Assembly: GCF_009761675.1 (NCBI RefSeq)
Contig: NZ_QUZH01000003.1
Coordinates: 1-64,000 of the forward strand
Direction: 5' to 3'
Length of the DNA stretch: 64,000 nucleotides
From: Bhargavaea sp. CC-171006
GTDB lineage: Bacteria; Bacillota; Bacilli; Bacillales_A; Planococcaceae
In this document: piece after piece, positions 7,320-16,865 of the stretch
How positions within the stretch are numbered: the stretch's first letter is position 1
Layout of the letters: every line of letters begins with the position of its first letter
Position numbers and translations under genes: made by a program
Notes under the pieces: model-generated
Database searches by the model: none
The model's input: only the letters and a program-made list of their open reading frames with translations
Told to the model about the DNA's origin: nothing

Positions 7320-8213
7320 TTAGCTTTTCATTTTCGGGTCAAGCGCGTCGCGCAGGCCGTCGCCCATCAGGTTGAACCCGAGGACGGTGAGCATGATGGC
7401 GAGTCCCGGGAAAATCATTGTCCACGGGGCGTCCCGGAGATAGTTGCGGGCATCCGACAGCATCTTGCCCCACTCCGGATCCGGCGCCTGGGCACCGAGA
7501 CCGAGGAATCCGAGCGCAGCCGCCTCGAGGATCGCCGTGGCGACCGCGAGCGTACCCTGGACGATGACCGGGGCCATCGAATTCGGCAGGATATGAGAGA
7601 ACAGGATTCTGGAATCCTTCATGCCAATCCCCTTAGCCGCGGTGATGTATTCATCCTGCTTGATGCTTAGCACCCTGGATCGGATGAGCCGCCCGAAGTT
7701 CGGGACGTTAATGACGGCGATCGCGATGAGCGCGTTCTGGAGTGATGGACCGAGAACGGACACGATTGCGATGGCAAGCAAGATAGACGGGAACGCAAGC
7801 ATGATATCGAACAGACGGGAAATGATTGTATCGACCCATCGTCCGTAATAGCCCGCAATGATTCCGAGCAGGCTCCCGACGATCACTGACCCGATCACCG
7901 AGAAGAATCCGACCCATAGAGAAATTCTCGCACCGTGGACGACGCGCGACAGAATATCCCGTCCGAAGTCATCGGTACCGAACCAATGCTCAGCGCTCGG
8001 CGCCATCAGTCGTTTGGACATATCCTGCTCATTGATTCCTTCTGGCGCGATCAACGGACCGGCAAAGGCAAGCAAAACAAACATCAGGACAATTGCCGCA
8101 CCGAAGAGGGCGGCCTTGCTTTTCTTGAACCCGGTCCAGGCCTCTCTCCAGGGGCCGGCCGCTTTCTCTTCCTGCGGCGATTCCGGAACCGGCTGTGTAA
8201 TTGCTTCAGACAT
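7320..8213 (-). CDS. Oligopeptide/dipeptide ABC transporter permease (OppC/DppC type)
   Basis: This 297-residue inner-membrane permease is the last gene of a five-gene peptide-uptake operon. The N-terminal cytoplasmic tail (about 25 residues) precedes the first helix at about residue 33, as in OppC. Further helices span residues 97-290. The EAA-type loop that docks with the ATPases lies around residues 205-225 (EAAALGFLGLG is part of the conserved region). SD AAAGGGGG precedes the ATG. Family is clear; whether the substrate is a di- or oligopeptide, or nickel, cannot be told from the permease. Confidence 0.92.
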   Translation of the reverse strand: MSEAITQPVPESPQEEKAAGPWREAWTGFKKSKAALFGAAIVLMFVLLAFAGPLIAPEGINEQDMSKRLMAPSAEHWFGTDDFGRDILSRVVHGARISLWVGFFSVIGSVIVGSLLGIIAGYYGRWVDTIISRLFDIMLAFPSILLAIAIVSVLGPSLQNALIAIAVINVPNFGRLIRSRVLSIKQDEYITAAKGIGMKDSRILFSHILPNSMAPVIVQGTLAVATAILEAAALGFLGLGAQAPDPEWGKMLSDARNYLRDAPWTMIFPGLAIMLTVLGFNLMGDGLRDALDPKMKS

Positions 8214-8230
8214 GGCGCATCCCCCTTTCC

Positions 8231-9235
8231 TCAGTCATACTTGATGCGCGGATCGACGACGCTGTAAAGGATGTCGACGAGCAGGTTGATCATGACAAAG
8301 AAGAACGCGACGACGAGGATTCCGGACTGGATGACCGGATAGTCCCGGAAGCCGATGGCGTCATAGATATAGCGCCCGATACCCGGCCATCCGAAGATGG
8401 TCTCGGTCAGTATGGCACCGCCGAGCAGGATCCCCATCTGCAGGCCGATCACCGTCAGCACCGGGATGATTGCGTTCTTGAGCGCATGCTTGTACACGAC
8501 GAGCGACATCCGCTGTCCCTTCGAGCGCGCCGTGCGGACAAAGTCTGAACGCATGACTTCAAGCATGCTCGAGCGCGTCATCCTGGCAATGATCGCCATC
8601 GGGATGGTCGCAAGCGCGATTCCCGGCAGGACCAGGTGCCTGAGCACCTCACCAAGCTGGTCGAACCGCCCCTGGATGATCGTATCGATCACATACAGTC
8701 CGGTGATCGCGGTCACGGGATTCCGTACTTCCTCCCGGCCCGTCGTAGGCAGCATGTCCAGCTCGATGCCGAAGATCCACTGTTCCATGAGTCCGAGCCA
8801 GAAGATCGGCATCGACACCCCGATCAGGGCAACCACCATCGCCGCGTAGTCGAACCACGAGTTCTGGAACCAGGCGGAGATGATGCCGGCATTGACGCCG
8901 ATTACGATCGCGATGATCATGGCGAACACGGCAAGCTCGATCGTCGCCGCCAGATACGGCCAGATTTCCTGTGCGACCGGCGCGCGTGTCCTGAGCGATT
9001 CGCCGAGATCACCGGTCAGGATGCCGGCAAGAAAGTCAAAGTACTGCGTATACCACGGCTGGTCAAGGCCGAGTTTGGCTTCGAGTGAGGCGACCGCCTC
9101 CGGAGATGCCTGCTGGCCGAGGATGACCTGCGCCGGGTTGCCCGGGATCGCCCGGATGATCATGAAGACGATGAAAGTCATCCCGAGCAGCACCGGGATC
9201 AGCTGCAAAAGCCGTTTTCCGATGTATTGGAGCAT
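8231..9235 (-). CDS. Oligopeptide/dipeptide ABC transporter permease (OppB/DppB type)
   Basis: This 334-residue permease has six predicted helices. The OppB/DppB N-terminal signature is present: a first helix, then the periplasmic PGNPAQVILG segment near residue 31. It pairs with the OppC-type permease, whose gene begins 17 bp downstream, to form the membrane channel. The gene starts at ATG with GGGAGTGG upstream. A hairpin separates it from the binding-protein gene, so permease expression is probably lower than that of the binding protein. Confidence 0.92.
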   Translation of the reverse strand: MLQYIGKRLLQLIPVLLGMTFIVFMIIRAIPGNPAQVILGQQASPEAVASLEAKLGLDQPWYTQYFDFLAGILTGDLGESLRTRAPVAQEIWPYLAATIELAVFAMIIAIVIGVNAGIISAWFQNSWFDYAAMVVALIGVSMPIFWLGLMEQWIFGIELDMLPTTGREEVRNPVTAITGLYVIDTIIQGRFDQLGEVLRHLVLPGIALATIPMAIIARMTRSSMLEVMRSDFVRTARSKGQRMSLVVYKHALKNAIIPVLTVIGLQMGILLGGAILTETIFGWPGIGRYIYDAIGFRDYPVIQSGILVVAFFFVMINLLVDILYSVVDPRIKYD

Positions 9236-9275
9236 TGGTTACCACTCCCTGAGTTCAGATTCCATGAATGGGAAA

Positions 9276-9302
9276 GGGGAAGAGGCGGTCACGCCCTTCC
9301 CC
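9276..9302 (-). terminator. Intra-operon hairpin between binding protein and permease genes
   Basis: On the minus strand GGGGAAGGGCG pairs with CGCCTCTTCCCC. No strong T tract follows. Such hairpins commonly stabilise the upstream mRNA or partly terminate, giving more binding protein than permease. Confidence 0.5.
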
Positions 9303-9310
9303 TCCTTTTA

Positions 9311-10927
9311 TCAGTTGAAGTCGACGTTGCTCAAGATGTCCGAACCCGTCGGATGCGCCTTGAAGCCGGTGATGTCCGCCGAGCCTGCAAGGAGCGGTGT
9401 GGAGTGAGCGAGCGGCACCCAAGGCGCGTCATCATGGATGATCTCCTGGGCTTTTGCATAAAGTTCGTTCCGCTTGTCTTCATCCACTTCGGATTGCGCT
9501 TCAATCAGGATGTTGTGAAGCTCATCGTTTTCATAGTACGTATAGTTGTTGCTTCCGATATTGTCCTGGTCAAGGAGTGCGTAGATGAAGTTGTCCGCAT
9601 CCCCGTTATCGCCTGTCCAGCCGAGAAGGAATGCATCCGCTTCCCCTTTGCTCGCCTTTTCAAGGTAAGTGGCCCACTCATAGGAGACGATTTCTGCCGT
9701 CACGCCGATGTCGGCCAGGTTCTTCTGGATGACTTCCGCCACTTTCGCGCCATCCGGCATGTACGGACGAGGAACCGGCATCGCCCACAGCTCCATCTCG
9801 AAGCCGTCCGGGTAGCCTGCCTCGGCAAGAAGTTCCTTTGCTTTCTCAGGATCATACTCATAGCCTTCGATGCTGTCGTTAAATGCAGGGATCGACGGCG
9901 GAATCGGGTTCTTCGCCGGCTCTGCCGCCCCCTCGAAGAACGCATCGATGATCGCCTGCTTGTCAATTGCGTGGTTGAACGCCTGGCGTACAAGCTTATC
10001 GCCGAACGGTTCACGCGTCACGGTCATGCCAAGGTAACCGATGTTGAGCGACGGGCGTTCGAACAGCTGCAGATTATCATCACCGTCGATCGTTCCCTGG
10101 TCGGACGGGTTGATGCCGTCAGCGAGGTCGATGTCACCCGTGATGAGTGCATTGAGGCGGGCACCGTTGTCCGGAATGGAACGGAAGACGACGCGGTCCA
10201 GCTTCGGAAGGCCTTCCTTCCAGTACTCTTCATTTTTCTCGATTGTAATTGAATCGTTGCGCTTCCACTCGACAAACTTGAACGGCCCGGTGCCGACCGG
10301 ATTTTCGCCGAAGCCTTCGGAATCCGCTTCAAAAGCTTCCGGGCTGCCGATGCCGAACATTGTCATCGCGAGGTTTTTCAGGAACGGTGCCTGTGGGCGT
10401 TTCAGTGTGAAGACGACTGTATGATCGCCATCAGCCGTCACCGACTCGATGACATGGCCCTCATCATCCTTGAAGCCGCCGAACATCGACTGGTAGTAAG
10501 GGAAGGTATCTGCATCCCCGTTTGCCCAGCGCTCGAAGTTCTTGACGACCGCTTCGGCGTTGAAATCGGTACCGTCGTGGAACTTGACGCCTTCCTCAAG
10601 CTGGAGTGTATAGGTCAGGCCATCCTCCGATGCCTCCCACTCTTTGGCGAGTCCCGGCTGAAGCGTCGTGTCCTGTTCGCCGAAGTTGATCAGTGTTTCA
10701 AAGATATTGGCCGCGACTTTCATCGACTCTCCGTCCGTCACGCGGGACGGATCAAGCGAAACGGAGTCACCGCCGCGTCCGAAGACGAGTGTCTTGCTTC
10801 CCCCACTGCTCTCGCCTGCATTATCGCCTTCTGCCTCTCCTTCGTTCCCGCTGTCTGCACTGCAGGCCGCGAGGACCATGGAGACGATCAGCAGGACGGC
10901 AAGCGTCCATAATTTCCCCTTTTTCAC
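9311..10927 (-). CDS. Peptide-binding lipoprotein of the ABC transporter (SBP family 5)
   Basis: This 538-residue solute-binding protein has a lipoprotein signal peptide with lipobox LAAC; Cys22 is the lipidation site. A Gly/Ser/Glu-rich linker follows, then the family 5 fold ([23 protein letters not shown] near residue 46; broken here only as a description). It captures peptides outside the membrane and delivers them to the permeases. The start is GTG and overlaps the stop of the upstream ATPase gene by 4 bp (GTGA), so the two are translationally coupled. GGAGGGG precedes the start. Its mid-operon position differs from the common oppA-first layout. Confidence 0.92.
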   Translation of the reverse strand: MKKGKLWTLAVLLIVSMVLAACSADSGNEGEAEGDNAGESSGGSKTLVFGRGGDSVSLDPSRVTDGESMKVAANIFETLINFGEQDTTLQPGLAKEWEASEDGLTYTLQLEEGVKFHDGTDFNAEAVVKNFERWANGDADTFPYYQSMFGGFKDDEGHVIESVTADGDHTVVFTLKRPQAPFLKNLAMTMFGIGSPEAFEADSEGFGENPVGTGPFKFVEWKRNDSITIEKNEEYWKEGLPKLDRVVFRSIPDNGARLNALITGDIDLADGINPSDQGTIDGDDNLQLFERPSLNIGYLGMTVTREPFGDKLVRQAFNHAIDKQAIIDAFFEGAAEPAKNPIPPSIPAFNDSIEGYEYDPEKAKELLAEAGYPDGFEMELWAMPVPRPYMPDGAKVAEVIQKNLADIGVTAEIVSYEWATYLEKASKGEADAFLLGWTGDNGDADNFIYALLDQDNIGSNNYTYYENDELHNILIEAQSEVDEDKRNELYAKAQEIIHDDAPWVPLAHSTPLLAGSADITGFKAHPTGSDILSNVDFN

Positions 10928-11943
10928 AATGACCCCTCCGTCACTAGTGTTTTATTATCATCGCCGCGCGCTTCCTCCGTATAGAGGTGGCACGCGACAG
11001 AATGACCGGTTTCCTGTTCCGTCAGAGCCGGAACCTTTGACTTGCAGATTTCCATCCTGAACGGGCAGCGCGAATGGAACGGGCAGCCCGGAGGCGGATC
11101 GGCCGGGCTCGGGATGTCGCCTTCGAGGACGATCTGCTCTCTGACAAATCCCGGGTCCGGCACAGGCACCGCCGAAAGCAGTGCCTGCGTATACGGATGG
11201 AGCGGCATCCCGTAAAGCCGGTCGCTTTCCGCAATCTCAACGATCCGTCCGAGGTACATGACCGCGACACGGTCGCTGATGTGCCGTACAACGCTCAGGT
11301 CATGGGAGATGAAGATGTATGTGAGCCCGAACTCCCGCTGGAGATCCTGCATCAGGTTCAGAACCTGGGACTGGATCGAAACGTCGAGCGCCGAAACCGG
11401 CTCATCCGCGATGATCAGCTTCGGGTTCGTCATAAGTGCTCTTGCGATACCGATCCGCTGGCGCTGCCCTCCGCTGAACTGGTGCGGATATCTGGAGGCA
11501 TGGTAGCCGCTCAGCCCGACAATCTCGAGAAACTCCCGAACCTTCCGCTTACGCACTTTCGGGTCCTTCACTCCGTGAACAAGAAGCGGCTCCTCAAGGA
11601 TTTTCCCGATTGTATGCCGGGGATTGAGTGATGCATAAGGGTCCTGGAACACCATCTGGATGTCCCTGCGCATCTTCCTCATCTCATCTCCGCCGAGCGC
11701 CGTAAGCTCCCTGCCGTCGAAAGTGACCTTCCCTTCGGTTGGCTCCAGAAGCCTCATCAAAAGACGCCCGGTCGTCGACTTCCCGCATCCCGACTCGCCG
11801 ACTATGCCGAGCGTCTCACCCGGCATCACGTCAAAGCTGACTCCGTCGACCGCCTTCACGTGCCCCTTCACCCGGCCGAGCGCCCCCTTTCTGACGGGGA
11901 AGTGCTTTTTCAGACCCTCAACCTTCAGCAAGGGCTCCTTCAT
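10924..11943 (-). CDS. Peptide ABC transporter ATPase (OppF/DppF type)
   Basis: This 339-residue ATPase energises peptide import. Walker A is GESGCGKST near residue 48, the ABC signature is [15 protein letters not shown] near residue 158, and Walker B is [12 protein letters not shown] near residue 180. A C-terminal oligopeptide/dipeptide extension (residues 240-320) carries a Cys-rich stretch ([17 protein letters not shown]), as in OppF and DppF; in related proteins such cysteines can bind an Fe-S cluster. The start overlaps the preceding ATPase gene by 26 bp; AAAGGAGG lies 10 bp upstream. Confidence 0.93.
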   Translation of the reverse strand: MKEPLLKVEGLKKHFPVRKGALGRVKGHVKAVDGVSFDVMPGETLGIVGESGCGKSTTGRLLMRLLEPTEGKVTFDGRELTALGGDEMRKMRRDIQMVFQDPYASLNPRHTIGKILEEPLLVHGVKDPKVRKRKVREFLEIVGLSGYHASRYPHQFSGGQRQRIGIARALMTNPKLIIADEPVSALDVSIQSQVLNLMQDLQREFGLTYIFISHDLSVVRHISDRVAVMYLGRIVEIAESDRLYGMPLHPYTQALLSAVPVPDPGFVREQIVLEGDIPSPADPPPGCPFHSRCPFRMEICKSKVPALTEQETGHSVACHLYTEEARGDDNKTLVTEGSL

Positions 11944-12934
11944 ATGCGGCCGCCTCCTTTCTTTCTCTCAGGAAGCAGCGGGCACGATGACCGTCCCCTG
12001 TTTCATAGAGTTCGGGATCTTCCCCGGTGCACCGTCCGAATGCATATGGGCACCGTGCGGCGAAGCGGCATCCGGTTTGGATCGATCCAGGCCGCGGGAC
12101 ATTTCCCGGGATCGGGTCGAGCCGTTCCTGCTTGAACCGCATGTCGGGCACTGATTTCAACAGGCCTTCCGTGTACGGATGCTGGGGATTCCGGAAAATC
12201 TCCCCGACCGGGCCTTCCTCAACCACCTTGCCGGCATACATGACAATGACCCTGCTGCAAGTTTCCGCAACGACCCCCAGGTCATGCGTGATGAGAAGAA
12301 CCGCGGTGTCCAGCCGCTCGTTCAGGTCCTTCACCAGCTTGAGAATCTGCGCCTGGATCGTCACATCCAGAGCAGTGGTCGGCTCATCGGCAATCAGCAC
12401 TTTCGGCTCGCAGATGAGCGCCATCGCGATCATGACACGCTGGCGCATTCCTCCCGAAAGCTGGTGCGGGTATTCGTCCATGATTTCCTCGGCACGCGGT
12501 AGGCCGACGAGCCGGAGCATGTCGACCGCCTTGCCGCGGGCTGCCTTCTTGCTGATTTTCCGGTGGATGCGGAGCGGTTCGATCATCTGATCACCGATTG
12601 TGAACAGCGGGTTCAGTGAAGTCATCGGCTCCTGGAAAATCATCGCAATCTCATTTCCCCGGACTTTGCGCATTTTACGCTCATTGAGTTTCAGAAGATC
12701 CGTACCCCCATATACGATCTCCCCGCCGGTCACTTTGCCCGGCGGATTGGGGACAAGCCCCATGACAGAGAGCGATGTGACACTCTTGCCGCAACCGGAT
12801 TCCCCGACAATCCCCAGCACCTCGCCCCGGTAAAGGTCAAAATCCACTCCATCTACTGCCGGCACGACGCCCCCGTCGGTAAAGAATGACGTACGCAGCC
12901 CGCTCACCTCGAGCACTTTCTGTCGGCTGTCCAT
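11918..12934 (-). CDS. Peptide ABC transporter ATPase (OppD/DppD type)
   Basis: This 338-residue ATPase is the first gene of the operon. Walker A is GESGCGKSV near residue 43. The ABC signature is [15 protein letters not shown] near residue 160, and Walker B is [12 protein letters not shown] near residue 182. The C-terminal domain has the oligopeptide-transporter cysteine pattern ([15 protein letters not shown]). It forms a heterodimer with the OppF-type protein. Start ATG 12934 has AAAGGGGG upstream. The gene order ATPase, ATPase, binding protein, permease, permease is complete, so the system is probably functional. Confidence 0.93.
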   Translation of the reverse strand: MDSRQKVLEVSGLRTSFFTDGGVVPAVDGVDFDLYRGEVLGIVGESGCGKSVTSLSVMGLVPNPPGKVTGGEIVYGGTDLLKLNERKMRKVRGNEIAMIFQEPMTSLNPLFTIGDQMIEPLRIHRKISKKAARGKAVDMLRLVGLPRAEEIMDEYPHQLSGGMRQRVMIAMALICEPKVLIADEPTTALDVTIQAQILKLVKDLNERLDTAVLLITHDLGVVAETCSRVIVMYAGKVVEEGPVGEIFRNPQHPYTEGLLKSVPDMRFKQERLDPIPGNVPRPGSIQTGCRFAARCPYAFGRCTGEDPELYETGDGHRARCFLRERKEAAAYEGALAEG

Positions 12935-13020
12935 GCCGTCTCCCCCTTTGTCTCTCTGCAGGTTTTTGCATTACCAGATTTGCATGCGCTTCCATTTTTC
13001 CGATGATTCTGCGTTATCTT

Positions 13021-13048
13021 ATTATACAAATCCTTACCAGAGATTCAA
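13021..13048 (-). promoter_or_regulatory. Promoter of the opp operon
   Basis: On the minus strand -35 TTGAAT (13048-13043) and consensus -10 TATAAT (13026-13021) have a 16-bp spacer, about 87 bp upstream of the first gene. The leader contains a direct repeat TTGCAT of unknown meaning. Confidence 0.7.
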
Positions 13049-13100
13049 GGCTTTCTTTGGAAGTCATACCTCTTACATGGTGAAATAGTCCCGAAATGAC

Positions 13101-13132
13101 AAAAATCCCGATTCTCCTAGGAGAATCGGGAT
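13101..13132 (-). terminator. Terminator of the sortase gene
   Basis: A perfect 14-bp palindrome (ATCCCGATTCTCCT and its complement) is followed on the minus strand by five T residues, just past the sortase stop. Confidence 0.88.
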
Positions 13133-13138
13133 ATAGAA

Positions 13139-13792
13139 TCATTGCTTTGATGAAATTAAATCTGCTACTAGAACATAGCGTTCCGGAGATGCTCCGATAA
13201 AATCAAATGGATAACATGTGGTAACAGTTAATACAGCCTTGGGTTTTGGGACAATCACTGTCCGGTCATCCTTGTCAACAATACGGACATTTTTTACTTT
13301 ATAAGTAAATTCCCCTGCAGATGTTTGAACGACAAGCAAATCCCCTATTCCTACCTCGCCCAGCTTGCGAAATACTGTATCACGATGCCCGGACAAAACT
13401 GAGTTATCATTTTCACCAGGCAAAACGCTGCCTGCGAAATGTCCGACTCCCTTTTCCAGTTCTTCTTCCGCAGTACCATGGTAGATCGGAAGCTTTGCCT
13501 CTAATTTCGGGATAATCAGATCCCCTATATTCTCCCCTTGATTTGGACGTTCAGGATATAGGGTTGCCGGTTCCTGTTCTATTGTTTGATCCCCTGTATG
13601 GATCTCTTCGAAGTCTTGTATCTTGTAGTCTTCAGCTGCTACTTCGCCAGTCTTAAAAAGCAGATAGCCTTTTAAAAACGTATAGGCATTTGAACTGCCG
13701 AACCACAGCCCAAAACCAATCAGCACAACTGATAAGGAAAGAAGAACCAAACGCCTGATGCGCCTGCTTCTTCTTTTGTTTGACCTTTTCAT
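13139..13792 (-). CDS. Class D sortase
   Basis: This 217-residue membrane-anchored transpeptidase has an N-terminal basic stretch and one helix (about residues 15-31). The sortase domain follows, with His136 in SGHRDT, Cys193 in TVTTCYPF and Arg205 in SPERY. The TLTC-type signature reads TVTTC. It would cleave the LPKTA motif of the upstream gene product and link it to the wall. The gene begins 3 bp after that gene's stop; TTG 13795 or ATG 13792 are possible starts, and I prefer the ATG. Both genes are visibly richer in A+T than their surroundings, which suggests horizontal transfer or a specific exchange unit. Confidence 0.9.
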   Translation of the reverse strand: MKRSNKRRSRRIRRLVLLSLSVVLIGFGLWFGSSNAYTFLKGYLLFKTGEVAAEDYKIQDFEEIHTGDQTIEQEPATLYPERPNQGENIGDLIIPKLEAKLPIYHGTAEEELEKGVGHFAGSVLPGENDNSVLSGHRDTVFRKLGEVGIGDLLVVQTSAGEFTYKVKNVRIVDKDDRTVIVPKPKAVLTVTTCYPFDFIGASPERYVLVADLISSKQ

Positions 13793-13795
13793 CAA

Positions 13796-14824
13796 TCAGA
13801 TCCCTTTGACTTTAAAGCGTCGAAGCAGGAAGACGCCAACCAGAACAATTGCCAGGCCGGCAATAGCGTTACCAGCGTAGTTGGAAGCCGTTTTTGGCAG
13901 CTTTCCTCCTTTGATTGTCTTGACGGATTGTTTCGGCTGAACGGACTTGGTGACGCCGGAAACAATTCCCTCTGCCTGTTTAATGTCATTTCCGGTTTCT
14001 TTAATGAGCTGAGAGCCAAACATGTCTGCTGTCAGCAATACGTCAGCAAGAAATACCCCTTGCTTGTTGTAGATCTCGATTAACAGGTCATAACTGTCTG
14101 TTGTGTCCATGTTCATCAATGTTTCAAATGAAACGGTCTGTTTTTCTCCATCTTTTACAAGATAGTATTTGGCATCCACTTGGAAAAGATTTAGCATGTC
14201 AGAGAAAATATCAATGAGTTCCGCGATTTGTTCAGCAGAAAGTTCGTCTGCAGTATCAAATTCCTCAAACGCCATCATTCTGTCGCTGAGTTCAATGAGT
14301 TGATTCAAAAAAGCAGGGTCTTCAAAATCAAGTGTCTCCAGATGAGCAAACAGTTTATCGAGCTCTTCATTAGTTAGGCCGATTTCTGTGAAAAGCCCAT
14401 ATATCTCTTCGTCCAGATATTCGTCAACCGGCGTTTCTTCCCAATCATTCAAATAAAAGTCGACACTTTCATGAAGTTCTTCAGAAAAAATAATATACGT
14501 ACCTTCTAATACGTCTTGTCCTTCTTCCAGCTCCCCAAATTCAACGAGCAGATCATTTAGCTCTTCACGATTCAAACCGAATTCAGCAAGTACAGTTTGG
14601 ACAGTTTCTTCGGTAATTGGTGTACCCAATTCATCGACGGACTCGAAATCCTCTAAATACCATCCTTTCTTTTCAAGATAATCAATATAATCTTGCTTAT
14701 CCCAACCGATGCTTCTTAAAAACTCTTCGAAACCTGGTTCATTGGACTCAATCGCATAGGTCATCGCAGGTAAAGCTCCAATTCCAATTACAAAAGCCAA
14801 CAGTACCGAAAGTAAACGTTTCAT
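13796..14824 (-). CDS. Processed acidic surface protein with LPKTA sorting signal
   Basis: This 342-residue secreted protein is very rich in Glu, Asp and Leu. A signal peptide covers about residues 1-24 (cleavage after a TYA motif). The acidic body has degenerate helical units with recurring I/FG(L/W)-(N/T)-x-EEL motifs. The C-terminus is a sorting signal: LPKTA at about residue 309, then a hydrophobic helix and RRFKVK. This matches the processed acidic surface protein family with an LPxTA motif, which is usually paired with a dedicated sortase, as here. Alternative start GTG 14827; ATG 14824 has a G-rich ribosome site. Function is unknown. The DNA is near 40% G+C in sampled lines, against the mid-50s around it. 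Confidence 0.88.
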   Translation of the reverse strand: MKRLLSVLLAFVIGIGALPAMTYAIESNEPGFEEFLRSIGWDKQDYIDYLEKKGWYLEDFESVDELGTPITEETVQTVLAEFGLNREELNDLLVEFGELEEGQDVLEGTYIIFSEELHESVDFYLNDWEETPVDEYLDEEIYGLFTEIGLTNEELDKLFAHLETLDFEDPAFLNQLIELSDRMMAFEEFDTADELSAEQIAELIDIFSDMLNLFQVDAKYYLVKDGEKQTVSFETLMNMDTTDSYDLLIEIYNKQGVFLADVLLTADMFGSQLIKETGNDIKQAEGIVSGVTKSVQPKQSVKTIKGGKLPKTASNYAGNAIAGLAIVLVGVFLLRRFKVKGI

Positions 14825-14827
14825 CAC

Positions 14828-15010
14828 TTGCCCCCCATATCCTTTTAAATTTTCTAAAGTAGTATAATTCTCAAAAATCCGTTTGGGAATAGGCCTTATG
14901 AACCTCCAAATAACTAAAGAACTATATTAATCCAATAGCCCCTTGTATATTCTTTGCTGAATTGAATTTGACTGCCACAGCAAAAGGAACAGTGGATGTG
15001 CCGCAACCAT
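14828..15010. other. AT-rich intergenic gap
   Basis: About 180 bp carry the probable promoter of the surface-protein gene (minus-strand TATACT near 14861-14866, weak -35). I see no other gene, RNA or repeat. Confidence 0.5.
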
Positions 15011-15045
15011 AAAAACCCTGCTCCTCGCAGGAGGAGCAGGGTTTT
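15011..15045 (-). terminator. Terminator of ygaD
   Basis: A 12-bp stem (AACCCTGCTCCT / AGGAGCAGGGTT) is followed by T residues on the minus strand, just past the ygaD stop. Confidence 0.88.
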
Positions 15046-15049
15046 ATCG

Positions 15050-16798
15050 TCATTTATCCGTTACATCCAGTTCCTGGACCTGGAACAAGTCATGATAGAT
15101 TCCGCCTTGTTCGATTAGTTCGGAATGGGTGCCGCTTTCCTTGAGTTCACCGTGGTCGATGACGAAGATGTTGTCGGCATGGGTGATCGTGGAAAGGCGG
15201 TGGGCCACGATGATGGTGGTCCGGTCATGCGCGAGCCGTTCCAGCGAGTCCTGGATGAGGGCTTCGCTTTCCAGATCAAGAGCGGAAGTCGCTTCATCGA
15301 GAATCAGGATCGGCGGGTTTTTCAGGAACACCCGGGCGATCGCGATCCGCTGCTTTTGTCCGCCGGAAAGCTTGACGCCGCGTTCCCCGACTTCCGTGTC
15401 ATACCCTTCAGGGAGACCCATGATGAAGTCATGCGCGTTCGCGGCTTTTGCGGCCGAAATCACTTCTTCATCCGTGGCCTCAGGCTTGCCCATCAGGATA
15501 TTGGATTTGACCGATGCGCTGAACAGCAGATTATCCTGCAGGACGATTCCGATATTCTTCCGCAGTGACCGGACTGTCACATCGCGGATGTCATGGCCGT
15601 CGATCCGGACAGCCCCTCCGGTCACATCATAGAACCGGGGGATCAGGCTGATGATTGTCGACTTCCCGCCGCCGCTCATTCCGACAAATGCGACCGTTTC
15701 GCCCGGGCTGACAGTAAGGTTGATACCCTTCAGCACATCCCCTGCTTCTTCCTCGTATCGGAAACGGACATGGTCGAACTCCACTTTGCCCTTGGCTTCC
15801 GGCATGGCGGACGCACCCGGCTTATCCGTGATGTCGTATTCCTCATCCATCAGTTCGAATACCCGGTCCATCGACGCAATCGACTGGGTGAGTGTCGTGG
15901 ACGAGTTGACAAGCCGGCGGAGCGGGTTATACAAACGGTCGATATAGGCGATGAACGCAACCATCGTCCCGATCGACAGGTCACCGCCGATCACATGCCA
16001 GCCCGCATAGGCAATGACGAGAAGCGGCGCGACATCAGTGATCGTATTGACGACAGCGAACGCTTTGGCGTTCCACTTCGTATGGTCGATCGCGGCGTCG
16101 AGGAATTCGCCGTTCGTTTCGTCGAATAGCCCCTTTTCCCGTTTTTCGAGCGAAAAACTTTTGATGACGCTCATGCCCGATACCCGCTCATGCAGATAGC
16201 TCTGGACGTTTGCGAGCTTCTGTGAACGTGCACGGGTGAGTTCACGCAGCCTGCCGAAGAAGTGCTTGACGCTCCATGCGTAGAAAGGGAAAGCGAGAAG
16301 CGTCACGAGGGTCAGCTTCACGTCCATCGTCAGCATGATGCCGACCGCAATCAGGATTGTGGCAAGGTCAAGCCAGACGTTCATGAGGCCGATCATGACA
16401 AAGTTCTTTGTCTGCTCGACATCATTGATGACCCTGGAGATGACCTCCCCCGCGCGTGTATTGGAATAATACTTGAGGCTCAGCTTTTGAAGATGTTCGT
16501 AAATCTGGCTCCGGATATCGAAGAGAATCTTATTCGATGTGTACTGGGCGTAATACTGCCGGAAATACTCGACCGGCGGACGGACGAGGAAAAACACCAG
16601 CATCGTGCCGCCGAGCCACCAGAGAAGCTGTTCTTTCTTATCTGCCGCGCTCATTGTTTCCACCGTGATGATATTGTCAATTACGATCTTGATGAGATAA
16701 GGAATAAAAAGAGGGATTGCAAACTTTAAAATCCCGATGAGTAGCGTGAGGATAATCATCCAAGTGTACGGTTTGACGAACGCCATGTACCGTTTCAT
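15050..16798 (-). CDS. ygaD: ABC transporter, fused permease-ATPase (YgaD-like)
   Basis: This 582-residue half-transporter has an N-terminal six-helix exporter domain (residues 12-310). A C-terminal ATPase follows with Walker A GMSGGGKST near residue 374, signature LSGGQKQRIAIARVF near residue 477, and Walker B ILILDEATSALD near residue 498. It should work as a homodimeric lipid or drug exporter of the MsbA/BmrA type. Position beside ygaC supports YgaD. The ATG at 16798 lacks a close Shine-Dalgarno; AAAGGATG lies about 20 bp upstream, and an in-frame stop just before the ATG rules out a longer protein. Confidence 0.9.
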   Translation of the reverse strand: MKRYMAFVKPYTWMIILTLLIGILKFAIPLFIPYLIKIVIDNIITVETMSAADKKEQLLWWLGGTMLVFFLVRPPVEYFRQYYAQYTSNKILFDIRSQIYEHLQKLSLKYYSNTRAGEVISRVINDVEQTKNFVMIGLMNVWLDLATILIAVGIMLTMDVKLTLVTLLAFPFYAWSVKHFFGRLRELTRARSQKLANVQSYLHERVSGMSVIKSFSLEKREKGLFDETNGEFLDAAIDHTKWNAKAFAVVNTITDVAPLLVIAYAGWHVIGGDLSIGTMVAFIAYIDRLYNPLRRLVNSSTTLTQSIASMDRVFELMDEEYDITDKPGASAMPEAKGKVEFDHVRFRYEEEAGDVLKGINLTVSPGETVAFVGMSGGGKSTIISLIPRFYDVTGGAVRIDGHDIRDVTVRSLRKNIGIVLQDNLLFSASVKSNILMGKPEATDEEVISAAKAANAHDFIMGLPEGYDTEVGERGVKLSGGQKQRIAIARVFLKNPPILILDEATSALDLESEALIQDSLERLAHDRTTIIVAHRLSTITHADNIFVIDHGELKESGTHSELIEQGGIYHDLFQVQELDVTDK

Positions 16799-16865
16799 GC
16801 TGCCGATGCTGCATCATCCTTTCAATAAAGACAACGGAACAGCCCGCCCGGATGTGGGCAGGCTG

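Noticed and set aside
9227-10252. A 341-codon plus-strand frame over the peptide-binding protein gene
   Set aside because: The minus-strand lipoprotein is unambiguous; the plus-strand frame has no start signal and no family resemblance.
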